64,000 nt of DNA from NCBI RefSeq assembly GCF_005221385.1, contig NZ_CP039903.1, positions 558,001 through 622,000 of the forward strand. Direction: 5' to 3'. Of this stretch, positions 50,400 to 60,273 are shown one piece after another. Below the pieces are notes generated by a model. The model saw only the letters and a program-made list of their open reading frames with translations, searched no databases and was not told the origin of the DNA. Numbering within the stretch: the stretch's first letter is position 1; each line of letters starts with the position of its first letter. A program made the position numbers and the translations under genes. This stretch comes from Agrobacterium tumefaciens (GTDB taxonomy: Bacteria; Pseudomonadota; Alphaproteobacteria; Rhizobiales; Rhizobiaceae).

Positions 50400-51485
50400 A
50401 TGATGCTGTTCAAACGCCCCGACACCGAAACCCTGTATTCCGCCCTTGTGAACAAGGATCCCGCCTATGAAGGCGTGGCCTATGTCTGCGTGACCTCGAC
50501 CAAGATTTTCTGCCGCTTCACCTGCACGGCGCGAAAGCCGAAGATCGAGAATTGCCGGTTCCGCGAGACCATCGCCGAATGCCTGGAGGCGGGTTTCCGC
50601 CCCTGCAAGCGCTGCAAGCCGATGCTCGCCTACGGCACCGCCGACGAGACCGTCACCTCGCTTCTGACGGCGCTGGAAAACGAACCGGCGCGGCGCTGGC
50701 GAGAGGAGGATGTGGTGGCGTTGGGACACGACCCTTCCACCGTGCGCCGCACCTTCAAGCGTCGTTTCGGCATGAGTTTTCTGGAAATCGCCCGGCTGCG
50801 CCGGCTGGGGGATGCGGCGACGAGCCTTGCCTCGGGTGAGGCGGTGATCGGCGCGCAGATCGATGCGGGTTACGAATCCGGCAGCGGCTTTCGCTCGGCG
50901 ATCAACCAGTTCTTCGGCACGTCGCCCGTCGCCATGAAGGGCAAGGGGTTTTTGAAAGGTGACTGGATCGATACGCCGATCGGCCCGATGCTGGTCGTTG
51001 CCGACGATCATGCCCTGCATCTGCTCGAATTCGCCGACCGGCCGGCCCTTCCAGCCGAGCTGAAGCGGCTGAAGGCCCGCACCGGCGCGGATATGGTGCT
51101 TGGCCGCACCGCGGTGATCGGCCAGATCGCGGCGGAACTTGCCGCCTATTTCGCCGGCAGCTCAGCGGCCTTCGAAACCCGGCTTGCCGGCCACGGCACG
51201 CCCTTCGAGCGCGATGTCTGGCAGAACTTGCGGCAAATTCCGGTGGGTGAGATCGTCAGCTATTCCTCGCTCGCAAACACCATGGAAAGACCTTCCGCCG
51301 TGCGCGCCGTGGCCCGCGCCAATGGCGCCAACCAGATCGCCATCGTCGTTCCCTGCCACCGGGTGCTGGGGGCGGATGGCAGCCTGACCGGATATGGTGG
51401 CGGTCTATGGCGCAAGAAATGGCTGATCGAGCACGAGCGCCGTATGGCGCAGGCGCAGGGGCAGCGAATGCCGCTCGCTTCCTGA
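50400..51485 (+). CDS. ada: Ada: methyl-DNA sensor-regulator and O6-methylguanine-DNA methyltransferase
   Basis: 361 aa. N-terminal Ada zinc domain with the four cysteines (KIFCRFTCTARKPKIENCRF and FRPCKRCKPM), of which Cys in the FCRFTC segment would accept methyl from phosphotriesters. AraC-type HTH in the middle (RRTFKRRFGMSFLEIARLRRLGDAA), then the MGMT domain with VVPCHRVLGADGSLTGYGGG at the end. Arrangement and length match full-length Ada, so an adaptive alkylation response is likely. Confidence 0.95.
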   Translation: MMLFKRPDTETLYSALVNKDPAYEGVAYVCVTSTKIFCRFTCTARKPKIENCRFRETIAECLEAGFRPCKRCKPMLAYGTADETVTSLLTALENEPARRWREEDVVALGHDPSTVRRTFKRRFGMSFLEIARLRRLGDAATSLASGEAVIGAQIDAGYESGSGFRSAINQFFGTSPVAMKGKGFLKGDWIDTPIGPMLVVADDHALHLLEFADRPALPAELKRLKARTGADMVLGRTAVIGQIAAELAAYFAGSSAAFETRLAGHGTPFERDVWQNLRQIPVGEIVSYSSLANTMERPSAVRAVARANGANQIAIVVPCHRVLGADGSLTGYGGGLWRKKWLIEHERRMAQAQGQRMPLAS

Positions 51486-51544
51486 GCGGCCTGGCTGTTG
51501 GGTTTCGGGAGGTTGTTCATTTAGTTGAGCGGGGTGCGTGGGGC

Positions 51545-51706
51545 TTTACCCCCCTCTGCCCTGCCGGGCATCTCCCCCACAAGGGGGGAGATCGATCTGC
51601 GGCTAGGTTTCGACGATCACAACGGTCGAGGATGAAGTGGCGAGAGAGCGTCTTGCCGATCTCCCCCCTTGTGGGGGAGATGCCCGGTAGGGCAGAGGGG
51701 GTAAAC
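51545..51706. repeat. Palindromic intergenic repeat, family B, copy 2
   Basis: Same structure as 43910-44066: arms TACCCCCCTCTGCCCTGCCGGGCATCTCCCCCACAAGGGGGGAGATCG and its complement, with GATGAAGTGGCG inside. It lies between ada and the convergent permease gene. Confidence 0.85.
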
Positions 51707-51828
51707 CCACGCGCCCGCCGTCAACGGACAACCTCCTGAAAACACCTGGAGCGGTTTCGCTTTTCTCTCAATCACGAAAACCCTTAAATCCCCTTCTTCT
51801 GTCGCATTTCCAGCCGGAAAGCCGCCGG

Positions 51829-53013
51829 TCAATCCGGCAATTTCGGCACCACCCGGCGCGAGGGAAACAACTCCCGCGTCACCGTCATGGCAATCAGCGA
51901 TAGGGGCAGGGCCAGCATGGCGCCGGCCGCCCCCCACATCCATGTCCAGAAGATGATCATCACGAAGACGAGGAAGGGGTTGATCTCCATGTTGCGGCCC
52001 ACGACAGCCGGAAAGGCGAGGTTTTCCATCAACAGGTGAATGGTGAAGAATATTGCCGCCGGCAGAAGCGCCAGAACGATGTTGTCATGGGTGATGATAC
52101 CGGCCACCGTCAGCGAAATCGTCATGGCGGTAATGCCGAGAAACGGCACGAAGCTGGAGAGGAAGGCGAACAGCCCCCAGAGCAGCGGCATGGCCAGCCC
52201 GCCAAGATAGGCGATAACCACCATCGTCACGCCAAGTCCGGCATAGATCAGCGCTGCCGTGGCGAAATAGGTGCCGAGGACTTCTTCCACGGAGCCAATG
52301 ATGCGGATGGTGCGTAGCCGCTGGTGGCGGGCCGGAAAGGCCATGATGATCGCCTTGCGCAGCCGCAGCCGGCTATAAAGGAACATCAGCAGTGCGGCGA
52401 GGAAGATCAGCCCCTGAATGACCGCCGGGGTGACGTTGGCGCCGAGCACGGAGATGATCTCGCCGCTGCGCGAAATCAGCGATTCCATCGACATCGATCC
52501 CATGCTGAAACTCGCCGCCGAAATATTCAGCCATCTGAGGCTTTGCAGATAGGGCAGGAAACGGTCGATGCTGCGCTCCACCAGCGCCGGCCCTTCCGAA
52601 GCGAGCAGGGAAAGCGGCTCGGTCAGTGAATTGACCACGAAGAACATCACCGCCGCCACGAGAGAGGAGAGGATGAGCGCGACGCCGAAGCCGGGAATGC
52701 CGTAGGAGCCGAGTTTTTCGGCGGCGATGCCGAGGATCATGCCGACCACGATGGCCATTACCACCGGGATGAGGATGAGCGACAATTCGTGGATGACCGC
52801 CATCAGCATGATGAGGAAGATGCCGATCACCGACCATGCGACAACGACATCAAGCGCTTCGCGGCCGAGCGGCTGCTGGCTACGCGCATCGTCGCGGCGT
52901 GAACCGGAGGCAGGGGTTTCCAGCGGATCGGCCCTTGTCGCCGGGGCGGCTGCGTTGCTGGCCACGTGATGGCCGAAAGTGCCGGTTTTGTCCGGTCTGG
53001 CATTTTCATTCAT
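51829..53013 (-). CDS. AI-2E/PerM-family membrane protein
   Basis: 394 aa, with eight or so membrane helices and a cytoplasmic N-terminal 60 residues (polar, Pro/Arg-rich). Conserved segments: VVAWSVIGIFLIMLMAVIHELSLILIPVVMA near the start, and GLFAFLSSFVPFLGI and FWTWMWGAAGAMLALPLSLIAMTV late. The family includes putative autoinducer-2 exporters and Na/H antiporter-like proteins, substrate unproved. The ATG at 53013 gives MNENARPDK. Confidence 0.88.
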   Translation of the reverse strand: MNENARPDKTGTFGHHVASNAAAPATRADPLETPASGSRRDDARSQQPLGREALDVVVAWSVIGIFLIMLMAVIHELSLILIPVVMAIVVGMILGIAAEKLGSYGIPGFGVALILSSLVAAVMFFVVNSLTEPLSLLASEGPALVERSIDRFLPYLQSLRWLNISAASFSMGSMSMESLISRSGEIISVLGANVTPAVIQGLIFLAALLMFLYSRLRLRKAIIMAFPARHQRLRTIRIIGSVEEVLGTYFATAALIYAGLGVTMVVIAYLGGLAMPLLWGLFAFLSSFVPFLGITAMTISLTVAGIITHDNIVLALLPAAIFFTIHLLMENLAFPAVVGRNMEINPFLVFVMIIFWTWMWGAAGAMLALPLSLIAMTVTRELFPSRRVVPKLPD

Positions 53014-53100
53014 TGAACGGTCCCCCAATCAAGGGACAAACGTTCGAAAAATATGGCGGTTCCGAGGCGGCGCAAATTTTTGGCCGCCCCTTTTTTATGT

Positions 53101-53961
53101 TTATGCGGAAAGCTTTAGTCCGATGCCCCAAGGGTCTTTCAGGACGATGCCATCGCTTTGCCGCTCCGTTGTGATTTCCAGCCGGTCGAGCGCGGCGACA
53201 GCCTTGTCGAGTGCTTCAGGCTCGTTGAATTTCAGCGAGTAACCGGAAAGCCCCGTCATATTGTCCTTGCGTGCCGCAGCACCCCGGCTGTTCCAGATAT
53301 TGGCGGCCACATGGTGGTGATAGGCCCCGGAGCCGAAGAAGCTCGCGCCCGGATAACGCGCCATGATGTTCAGGCCCAGCACGTCCTGATAAAATTCATC
53401 CGCCTGCGGAATATTGCCGACCTGCAGGTGAATATGGCCGATGGCGGTTCCCTCCGCCGCACCTGCGAATGCGGTTTTCGGTGCGCTGTCGTAAAGCGCC
53501 TGAAGATTGAGGGCGAGGGTGGCCATCTCCACCGTGCCGTCGGGCTGGTAGGTCCATTCGGATGGTGAACGGTCGCGATAGACCTCGATGCCGTTACCTT
53601 CGGGGTCGGCAAGGTAGATCGCCTCGCTGACCAGATGGTCGGATGCGCCCTGAAGCTGGACGTTGTTATGCGCGGCATGCGCCAGCCATTGCGCCAGATC
53701 ATCGCGGCTCGGCATCAGGAAGGCGGTGTGGAACAGGCCGGCGGCATTGCGCGGTGCGCGTTCCGCCGTGTTGGAGGTGGAAAGCGTCAAGAGCGGCTGG
53801 CCATTCACGCCCAGAACCTCGCCGCTCGGGGTCTTTTCAAGCACCGAAAGGCCGATGATCTTCTGGTAGAAATCCGAAACGCGCGGCAGGTCGTGGACAA
53901 CGAGATGAGCCTGGCCGACATAGGCCGGTCGCGTCAGGGCGAATTGTTTGATTTCACTCAT
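53101..53961 (-). CDS. Two-domain VOC protein (catechol 2,3-dioxygenase-like)
   Basis: 286 aa with two VOC modules: residues about 8-125 (VGQAHLVVHDLPRVSDFYQKIIGLSVLEK) and 165-285 (IGHIHLQVGNIPQADEFYQDVLGLNIMARYP, then YHHHVAANIW). The second module keeps a His/Glu set like extradiol dioxygenases (GHIHL, HHHVA, DPWGI). Related to CatE-type proteins, usually with stress or aromatic-degradation genes. The ATG at 53961 is preferred over 53973. Confidence 0.85.
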   Translation of the reverse strand: MSEIKQFALTRPAYVGQAHLVVHDLPRVSDFYQKIIGLSVLEKTPSGEVLGVNGQPLLTLSTSNTAERAPRNAAGLFHTAFLMPSRDDLAQWLAHAAHNNVQLQGASDHLVSEAIYLADPEGNGIEVYRDRSPSEWTYQPDGTVEMATLALNLQALYDSAPKTAFAGAAEGTAIGHIHLQVGNIPQADEFYQDVLGLNIMARYPGASFFGSGAYHHHVAANIWNSRGAAARKDNMTGLSGYSLKFNEPEALDKAVAALDRLEITTERQSDGIVLKDPWGIGLKLSA

Positions 53962-54148
53962 CATAATCTCCATATTGAATATGACGCACCGGAAAGCGGA
54001 TCGGCGGTCACCGGCATTGGCCGACGCCGCTTTGCGGCGTTTGTCTGTGGTGAATATGGGCGGATTTCGTCGTTCAGCAAAGATCGCCGTCTGGCGATTG
54101 ACCGTCCACTATTCGTTGACAATGCCCTGTTGCGAGACCGGCACAGCC

Positions 54149-54162
54149 TTGACTTCGATCAA
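54149..54162. promoter_or_regulatory. Candidate FNR/FixK box upstream of uspA
   Basis: TTGAC-TTCG-ATCAA, one base from the consensus TTGAT-N4-ATCAA. It lies 78-91 bases before the uspA ATG. FnrN/FixK-type regulators bind such boxes in low oxygen, and universal stress proteins are frequent targets. The gap 53962-54240 otherwise shows no gene. Confidence 0.6.
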
Positions 54163-54240
54163 GGCGGATCAAGCGATGGCAGGGAAATATGAGCTTGAGC
54201 ACGACACGCGAAACGGCGGAATAAGCCAAAGGAGACAGCC

Positions 54241-54651
54241 ATGTACAAGAAGATCATCGTACCGGTAGACCTCAGCGCCACCGACAAGGGGGAAAAGATC
54301 CTTGAAAAGGCCAAGGCGCTGCTGGACGCCGATGGCGAGATCGTCCTCATCAACGTGGTTGAGGAACTGCCCGGCTACATGGCGATCGACCTGCCCGTCG
54401 ATCTTATCGAAAACGCCATCAAGGACGCCAAGACGAAACTTGCGGACCTGAAGGCAAAGTTCGGTTTCAAGGGCAGCCAGGAAATCCGCAGCGGCGCGCC
54501 AGCGCGTGAGATCATCGCCGCCGCCGAGCAGCACAAGGCGGACCTGATCATCATCGCCTCGCATACGCCGGATTTCAGCAATTATTTCATCGGCGCCACC
54601 GCCGACCGCGTGGTGCGCCACGCCAAATGCTCGGTGCTGGTGGACCGGTAA
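54241..54651 (+). CDS. Universal stress protein (UspA family)
   Basis: 136 aa, single Usp domain: MYKKIIVPVDLSATDKGEKILEKAKALL, then the ATP-binding type motif ASHTPDFSNYFIGATADRVVRHAKCSVLVDR (GxxG-x9-GSxxxx-like with FIGATADRVVRHAKCSVL). AAAGGAGAC precedes the ATG. Probably induced by low oxygen through the upstream box, then co-transcribed with the DksA-like gene 60 bases on. Confidence 0.92.
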   Translation: MYKKIIVPVDLSATDKGEKILEKAKALLDADGEIVLINVVEELPGYMAIDLPVDLIENAIKDAKTKLADLKAKFGFKGSQEIRSGAPAREIIAAAEQHKADLIIIASHTPDFSNYFIGATADRVVRHAKCSVLVDR

Positions 54652-54711
54652 CCGGGCTAAGATGCAAGGGTGCGGGCGAATGGCCGCCCGCATCGGCTGG
54701 AGGAAAACACC

Positions 54712-55032
54712 ATGAATGTCGAGAGTTACGAGAAAATCCTGCGCGACCGCCAGCGTGAGCTTTACCGCCGTCTGCACCGGATCGAGGCCGATTTTGAGCA
54801 GCCGCGCAATCCCGATGACGAGGAACGCGCCACTGAGCGCAACAATGACGAGGTGCTGGATGAGATGGGCCAGGTTGGGCAGGACGAGCTGCGCGCCATC
54901 GACGCGGCGCTCGACCGCATCGCGAGGGGCACCTTCGGCACCTGCGTCAAATGCGGCAAGACGATCTCGGAGGACCGGCTGAAGGCGGTGCCTTACACGC
55001 CGTTCTGTCAGGAATGCGCTGCGGCTTTGTAA
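54712..55032 (+). CDS. DksA/TraR-type C4 zinc-finger protein
   Basis: 106 aa with the coiled-coil segment RDRQRELYRRLHRIEADFEQPRNPDDEERATERNNDEVLDEMG and a C-terminal zinc finger CVKCGKTISEDRLKAVPYTPFCQEC. Shorter than E. coli DksA, like stress-type paralogues in alphaproteobacteria. May bind RNA polymerase. GGAGG 8 bases before 54712 settles the start over 54670. Confidence 0.9.
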   Translation: MNVESYEKILRDRQRELYRRLHRIEADFEQPRNPDDEERATERNNDEVLDEMGQVGQDELRAIDAALDRIARGTFGTCVKCGKTISEDRLKAVPYTPFCQECAAAL

Positions 55033-55077
55033 AACGCCGTTGCAATGAAGGATTGGTTGGTACGACATCACGGCAGA

Positions 55078-55200
55078 TTTCTTCTCCCCGCCGGGGAGAA
55101 GGTGGCCCGAAGGGTCGGATGAGGGGGCAAGCTCTCCGAATATCTTTGGCCTCGCCCCCTTATCCCGCTGCCGCAGACTTCTCCCCGGCGGGGAGAAGGA
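55078..55200. repeat. Palindromic intergenic repeat, family A, copy 4
   Basis: CTTCTCCCCGCCGGGGAGAAGGTGGCCCGAAGGGTCGGATGAGGGGGCAA ... CTTCTCCCCGGCGGGGAGAAG. It fills most of the 336-base gap 55033-55369, which is otherwise without a gene. Confidence 0.85.
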
Positions 55201-55369
55201 ACCCGCGGCCACCGCTCGCTCCAGAGGTGTTCACTGGCGCACGCGAAACGTCACCTCTCCTTTCGCAACAGCCTCGAACGCAATTTGATCGACGTTAACC
55301 GGCTGCTGTCTTGTTCCTGTCTAATATTGTCTCCATGCTTTGGTGGAAGCACGCAGACGGGAATGAACT

Positions 55370-56038
55370 ATGAGTGATTTGTGGCGGTTCGGGCGCAAAT
55401 ATGATTTTCACGAGATTGTCGCCGATGGCATCGTTCATGGCGTCGGCATTGTTTTTGCGCTGGTCGGCGCCACGGCGCTGATTTTTTACGCCACCGTCTG
55501 GGGTACGCTGAGCGCGATTGCGGCCGCGTGGATTTACGGTCTCGGTCTGGTTGCCTGTCTTTCCGTGTCCTTCACTTACAATATCTGGCCCCATTCCCGG
55601 GTAAAATGGTTCCTGCGCCGGCTGGATCATTCGGCGATCTTCATCCTCATCGCCGCCACCTATACGCCCTTCCTGATGCGCGGCATTCACGATCCGCTGA
55701 TCGCCACCATGCTGGGGCTGATCTGGCTCACCGCGCTCTGCGGTATCCTCCTTAAATGCCTGTTTCCCGGCCGATACGACCGGGTGGCCATTGGTCTTTA
55801 TCTCGCCATGGGCTGGAGCGGCATCATGGTTGTCGAGCCCCTGTCGTCGCATCTCGCTCCCGTCACGCTCTGGCTGATCGTCGCCGGCGGCGTCATCTAT
55901 TCGCTTGGCGTGATCTTCCATGTCTGGGAAAAACTGCGCTTCCAGAATGCCATCTGGCACGGTTTTGTCGTCACCGCCGCCGCCATTCATTATTTCGCCG
56001 TGGTCACCGCTTTCAGCCTTGTTCCTCTGGCGTCCTGA
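55370..56038 (+). CDS. Hemolysin III-family (PAQR) membrane protein
   Basis: 222 aa, seven predicted membrane helices. Family motifs: EIVADGIVHGVGIVFALVGA, RRLDHSAIFILIAATYTPFL with the conserved His, and VIFHVWEKLRFQNAIWHGFVVTAAAIHYFAV late. The bacterial HlyIII/TrhA proteins are linked to membrane energy or lipid homeostasis rather than haemolysis. The ATG at 55370 fits the usual short N-terminal arm. Confidence 0.9.
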   Translation: MSDLWRFGRKYDFHEIVADGIVHGVGIVFALVGATALIFYATVWGTLSAIAAAWIYGLGLVACLSVSFTYNIWPHSRVKWFLRRLDHSAIFILIAATYTPFLMRGIHDPLIATMLGLIWLTALCGILLKCLFPGRYDRVAIGLYLAMGWSGIMVVEPLSSHLAPVTLWLIVAGGVIYSLGVIFHVWEKLRFQNAIWHGFVVTAAAIHYFAVVTAFSLVPLAS

Positions 56039-56160
56039 ATAGCCTCCCCATATCGCGCCGGAGACACTGGACAGGCCGCGGCGTCATCGCTTAAGGCTCG
56101 TGAGGATCGCGACCGCAACAATGCCGGCGCGTATTCTGCAATGAGCGAGGGCGAAGGATA

Positions 56161-56658
56161 ATGACCGTGGAACTGCGTGACGCGACCGTGGATGATCTCT
56201 CCGGCATCATGGAGATTTACAATGATGCGGTCGTGAACACGACGGCGATCTGGAACGACGTGCTGGTCGATCTGGAAAACCGCAAGGAGTGGTTCACTGC
56301 GCGCAAGGCGCGGGGCTTTCCGGTCATCGTCGCCATCCTCGACAACAAGGTTGCCGGCTACGCATCCTATGGCGACTGGCGCGCCTTCGACGGCTATCGC
56401 CACACCCGCGAACATTCGGTCTATGTGCACAGGCAAGCCCGCGGCCATGGCATCGGCAAGCGGTTGATGCAGGCGCTGATCGACCACGCTTCCGGCAATG
56501 ACGTGCATGTGCTGATCGCCGCCATCGAAGCGGAAAACACCGCTTCCATCCGCCTGCACGAAAGCCTCGGTTTCAGGGTCGTCGGAAGGTTTTCGGAAGT
56601 CGGCACCAAGTTCGGCCGCTGGCTGGATTTGACGTGCATGGAGCTGAAGCTGAGCTAA
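56161..56658 (+). CDS. GNAT N-acetyltransferase, phosphinothricin-acetyltransferase-like
   Basis: 165 aa. VELRDATVDDLSGIMEIYNDAVVNTTAIWND at the start, acetyl-CoA loop VYVHRQARGHGIGKRLM, and the C-terminal LGFRVVGRFSEVGTKFGRWLDLTCMEL. Same group as the gene at 28670, with which it shares the Pat-type layout; substrates in this group include methionine sulfoximine-like compounds. Followed by a family A repeat. Confidence 0.9.
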   Translation: MTVELRDATVDDLSGIMEIYNDAVVNTTAIWNDVLVDLENRKEWFTARKARGFPVIVAILDNKVAGYASYGDWRAFDGYRHTREHSVYVHRQARGHGIGKRLMQALIDHASGNDVHVLIAAIEAENTASIRLHESLGFRVVGRFSEVGTKFGRWLDLTCMELKLS

Positions 56659-56699
56659 GAAGCTGAAGGCCACCTGTAGATCGGGCGAGTGCCGCGTTG

Positions 56700-56823
56700 T
56701 TCTTCTCCCCGCCGGGGAGAAGTCCGCGGCAGCGGGATGAGGGGGCGAGCTCTCGGTCTATCGCTGGCGTTGCCCCCTCATTCGACCCTTCGGGCCACCT
56801 TCTCCCCGGCGGGGAGAAGAAAC
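56700..56823. repeat. Palindromic intergenic repeat, family A, copy 5
   Basis: Inverted orientation: CTTCTCCCCGCCGGGGAGAAGTCCGCGGCAGCGGGATGAGGGGGCGAG ... GACCCTTCGGGCCACCTTCTCCCCGGCGGGGAGAAG. Lies between convergent GNAT and msrB genes. Confidence 0.85.
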
Positions 56824-56874
56824 TCGCGGCACTGTTTTGCGACACGCAGTCGATTAAGAGGTTTTACCTCTCGC

Positions 56875-57282
56875 TCAAACCGGCTCGAACACCATCGAAT
56901 GCCCATTGATACAGTAACGCAGTCCGGTCGGCTTCGGGCCGTCCGGAAAAACGTGGCCGAGATGGCCGCCGCAATTGGCGCAGCGGATTTCGGTGCGCAC
57001 CATGCCGTGGCTGGCGTCGCGCAGTTCGGTCACCGCGTCCGGTTTGATCGGCTCGAAATAGCTCGGCCAGCCGCAGCCGGCATCGAACTTGGTGTCGGAG
57101 AGGAATAGCGGCTCGTCACAGGCGGCACAGCGGTAGAGGCCTTTTTCGGTGGAGTTCCAATAGGGACCGGTAAAAGGGCGCTCCGTGCCGTGCTCGCGCA
57201 GAATGTGATATTGCTCCGGCGTCAGCTGTTCACGCCAGTCGGCATCGCTCTTGTTCACTTTGGGGGGTGTCAGATCGCTCAT
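56875..57282 (-). CDS. msrB: Peptide methionine (R)-S-oxide reductase, MsrB
   Basis: 135 aa. Repairs oxidised Met-R-sulfoxide. Zinc-site CxxC pairs are [11 protein letters not shown] and [11 protein letters not shown]; the catalytic Cys is in [13 protein letters not shown] at the C-terminus. The ATG at 57282 gives [21 protein letters not shown] lies before. A 20-base palindrome lies 65-84 bases upstream, between msrB and mnhA. Confidence 0.95.
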   Translation of the reverse strand: MSDLTPPKVNKSDADWREQLTPEQYHILREHGTERPFTGPYWNSTEKGLYRCAACDEPLFLSDTKFDAGCGWPSYFEPIKPDAVTELRDASHGMVRTEIRCANCGGHLGHVFPDGPKPTGLRYCINGHSMVFEPV

Positions 57283-57346
57283 GGAATGATCCTTTCTGTT
57301 CTCGCCACAGATAATCATCGCCGCTTCCGATTGAAAGGGGCGGGCG

Positions 57347-57366
57347 TCATAACGCGTTCGTTATGA
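57347..57366. promoter_or_regulatory. Perfect palindrome between msrB and mnhA
   Basis: TCATAACG-CGTT-CGTTATGA, 8-base perfect arms. It lies in the divergent promoter region of 202 bases. Further hairpins (CGCCA-TTCAT-TGGCG, GGGTG-GGGGA-CACCC) lie in the leader of mnhA. A regulator site is inferred. Confidence 0.5.
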
Positions 57367-57484
57367 GCCGTAAGTGTCGATTTGGGTTGAGATGGCTTTG
57401 TCTATGCCTTAACTGGAAAAATCGATTTGAAAAAGAACGCCATTCATTGGCGCGCAGGGGTGGGGGACACCCCGGGAGATGTGA

Positions 57485-59857
57485 ATGACATCAGATGTCA
57501 CAGCGCTGACATTCCTGTCGCTGTTTTTGCCGTTTCTGGCAGCACTTGCCGCACCGGTGCTGGTGAAAAGGTTTGGGCACAATGCCGCCTGGGTGCTGGC
57601 GCTTGCGCCGGGTCTGGCCTTTGTGCATTTCGCGCTGATGCTGCCCGAAATCGCAGCGGGCGGCGTGATTACCGGCGGTTATGCCTGGGTGCCGAGCTTC
57701 AATCTCAGCTTTTCCTGGTTCATCGATGGCCTGTCGCTGACCTTCGCTTTGCTGATCACCGGCATCGGCCTGCTGATCGTGCTTTATGCCGGCGGCTATA
57801 TGAAAGGTCATCCGCAGCAGGGCCGCTTCCTGTCCTTCCTGCTCTTGTTCATGGGAGCCATGCTGGGCGTCGTCGTTTCCGACAGCCTGCTGATGCTGTT
57901 CGTCTTCTGGGAGCTGACCTCCATCACCTCCTTCCTGCTGATCGGCTTCGATCATGAGCGCCCGGCCTCGCGCCGCGCCGCACTGCAGGCGCTGGTGGTG
58001 ACGGGCGGCGGCGGTCTGCTGCTGCTTGCCGGGCTGATCTTCATCTGGGACATCAGCGGCATGACGCAACTGTCTATGCTGGTGCGCGGCGGCGATATAT
58101 TGCGCGACAGCCCGTTTTATCTGGCGGCGCTGCTTCTGGTCCTCGGTGGCGCCTTCACCAAATCGGCGCAGTTTCCCTTCCATTTCTGGCTGCCCAACGC
58201 CATGGAAGCACCGACACCGGTTTCCGCCTATCTGCATTCGGCAACCATGGTGAAGGCCGGCGTCTATCTGCTGATGCGCCTCAACCCGGTTCTCGGAGAC
58301 ACGGCCGCATGGCAGATCCTGCTGCCCTTCTTCGGCGGGCTGACGATGCTCACCGGCGCGCTGCTGGCCGTGCGCCAGACCGATCTGAAGCTGATGCTCG
58401 CCTATACCACGGTGTCGTCGCTCGGCCTTTTGGTGATGCTCACCGGTTTCGGCTCCGACCATGCCATCGAGGCGGCCGTTCTTTATCTCGTGGCGCATTC
58501 GCTGTTCAAGGGCGCGCTGTTCATGGTCGCCGGCATCATCGACCACGAGACCGGTACGCGCGATGTCACGAAGCTTGGCGGCTTGCGCAAGGCCATGCCT
58601 GTCACCTTTGCGGCGGCGCTGGCGGCGGCGATTTCCATGGCTGGCCTGCCGCCATTTTTCGGCTTCCTCGCCAAGGAAGAGATTTATTACGCGCTGGCGC
58701 ATGGCAATCCGCGCGCCGTGCTGTTTACCGGCATCGCCATTCTCGGCAATGCGCTGATGTTCGCGGTCGCCTTTGCGGTGGGGCTGAAACCCTTCCTCGG
58801 CAAGCCGGTGAAAACCCCGAAACACGCGCATGAAGGCCCGCTGCTGCTCTGGCTCGGCCCGGCGCTCCTGGCGCTGAAAGGGCTCACCATCGCGCTTTTT
58901 TCCGGCATCGCGCATTTCTACATCTCCATCCCCATGGCAAGCGCCATCGCCGGTGAGCCGCGCCCGGTGGAAATTTCGCTCATTCCCCATATCGGCGTGC
59001 CGCTCGGCCTGTCGCTGCTGACGATCGCGCTCGGCATCGTCCTTTATACGCAGCTTGTCCCCCTTCGCAGCCTGGTGGACCGCACGTTCAAGGCGCTGGG
59101 AGCCGGGCCGGACAGGGGTTTTGATGTCTTCATCGAAGCGCTGGTGAAAATCTCCTTCCACGTCACACGGCTCATTCAGCCCGGCCGGTTGGAGTTTTAC
59201 GTCACCGCCACCTTCGCCGTCATCGCCGCCGTGCTGCTTGTGCCGCTGTTTCTTTACGGCGAACTTCCGGCGATGCCCTCTTGGCCGCACGATATTCAGA
59301 TCCATGAACTGACCTTCATCGCCATTGCGGTGGTGGGGCTTGTTGCGGTGCTGACGGCGTCGAGCCGGCTCACCGCCATTATCGCGCTTGGCATTCAGGG
59401 CTTTGCGGTAGCGGTCATTTTCCTGCTGTTCGGTGCGCCCGACCTGTCGTTTACGCAATTCATGGTCGAGACCCTGTCGGTGGTCATTCTGACGCTGGTG
59501 ATGACGCGGCTTCGCCTGTCGCCGTCGGACCATCGCGGTCTTGGCCAGAAGCTCCTGGACAGCACCATCGCCATTGCCTGCGGAACCGGCTTTGCCCTGT
59601 TCCTGATGCGGGCGACGCAAGCGAGCTTCGATAACCGCCTTACGGACTTCTACAATACCTATTCCAAGGTCATCGCCCACGGCGCCAATGTCGTGAACGT
59701 CATCATCGTCGATTTCCGCGGTACGGATACGCTGGGCGAAATCGCCGTGGTGATGATTACCGGTCTCGCCATCCTCGCGCTCATCCGCATCCGCCCGGCT
59801 GCGTCCGTCAAGGGGCCGGTAAAGACCACGAAGAAGAAGAAGGGAGTGCAGGCATGA
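57485..59857 (+). CDS. mnhA: Mrp-type Na+/H+ antiporter subunit A
   Basis: 790 aa, about 20 helices. It is related to NuoL and carries the extended C-terminal part of MrpA. Landmarks: [75 protein letters not shown], and the tail [34 protein letters not shown]. First gene of a complete seven-gene operon. Mrp antiporters export Na+ or K+ against H+ and set pH and osmotic tolerance. Overlaps mnhB by 4 bases. Confidence 0.96.
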   Translation: MTSDVTALTFLSLFLPFLAALAAPVLVKRFGHNAAWVLALAPGLAFVHFALMLPEIAAGGVITGGYAWVPSFNLSFSWFIDGLSLTFALLITGIGLLIVLYAGGYMKGHPQQGRFLSFLLLFMGAMLGVVVSDSLLMLFVFWELTSITSFLLIGFDHERPASRRAALQALVVTGGGGLLLLAGLIFIWDISGMTQLSMLVRGGDILRDSPFYLAALLLVLGGAFTKSAQFPFHFWLPNAMEAPTPVSAYLHSATMVKAGVYLLMRLNPVLGDTAAWQILLPFFGGLTMLTGALLAVRQTDLKLMLAYTTVSSLGLLVMLTGFGSDHAIEAAVLYLVAHSLFKGALFMVAGIIDHETGTRDVTKLGGLRKAMPVTFAAALAAAISMAGLPPFFGFLAKEEIYYALAHGNPRAVLFTGIAILGNALMFAVAFAVGLKPFLGKPVKTPKHAHEGPLLLWLGPALLALKGLTIALFSGIAHFYISIPMASAIAGEPRPVEISLIPHIGVPLGLSLLTIALGIVLYTQLVPLRSLVDRTFKALGAGPDRGFDVFIEALVKISFHVTRLIQPGRLEFYVTATFAVIAAVLLVPLFLYGELPAMPSWPHDIQIHELTFIAIAVVGLVAVLTASSRLTAIIALGIQGFAVAVIFLLFGAPDLSFTQFMVETLSVVILTLVMTRLRLSPSDHRGLGQKLLDSTIAIACGTGFALFLMRATQASFDNRLTDFYNTYSKVIAHGANVVNVIIVDFRGTDTLGEIAVVMITGLAILALIRIRPAASVKGPVKTTKKKKGVQA

Positions 59858-60273
59858 ATACGCTCATTCTGCGCACCGTCGCCCCGGTCATCACCAGCCT
59901 CATGGTGCTCTTCTCGATCTTCGTGCTGCTGCGCGGCCATAACGAGCCGGGTGGCGGTTTCATCGGCGGGCTGATCGCCGTTTCGGCGCTGGCGATCTAT
60001 GGCATCGCTTATGGCGTGGCGGCTGTCAGGCGCGCCATCGTGTTTCATCCGCTCGCGATTGCAGGAGCGGGTCTGCTGATGGCGATGCTGTCCGGCCTCG
60101 TTTCGATTGCTGTCGGCGTGCCGTTCATGACCGGGCTTTGGGTCTATCCGAGCCTGTTTAGCGTTGAAGTGCCGCTTTCCACCGTCATGTCCTTCGATAT
60201 CGGGGTCTATCTCGTTGTGGTCGGCGCCATCACCTCCATTGCCCTGGCTCTGGAAGAAAGGGAAAGCGACTGA
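59854..60273 (+). CDS. mnhB: Mrp antiporter subunit B
   Basis: 139 aa, four membrane helices. Conserved [46 protein letters not shown] near the start, with the [12 protein letters not shown] signature of MrpB. Length like other stand-alone MrpB proteins. Translationally coupled to mnhA (ATGA) and mnhC (TGATG). Confidence 0.95.
   Translation: MNTLILRTVAPVITSLMVLFSIFVLLRGHNEPGGGFIGGLIAVSALAIYGIAYGVAAVRRAIVFHPLAIAGAGLLMAMLSGLVSIAVGVPFMTGLWVYPSLFSVEVPLSTVMSFDIGVYLVVVGAITSIALALEERESD

Noticed and set aside
53948..54268. 106-codon open frame before uspA
   Set aside because: Overlaps the promoter region and the uspA start, no ribosome site, no family.
57491..59680. 729-codon open frame on the minus strand
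   Set aside because: Antisense shadow of mnhA, extremely Gln/His/Arg-rich, no domain.
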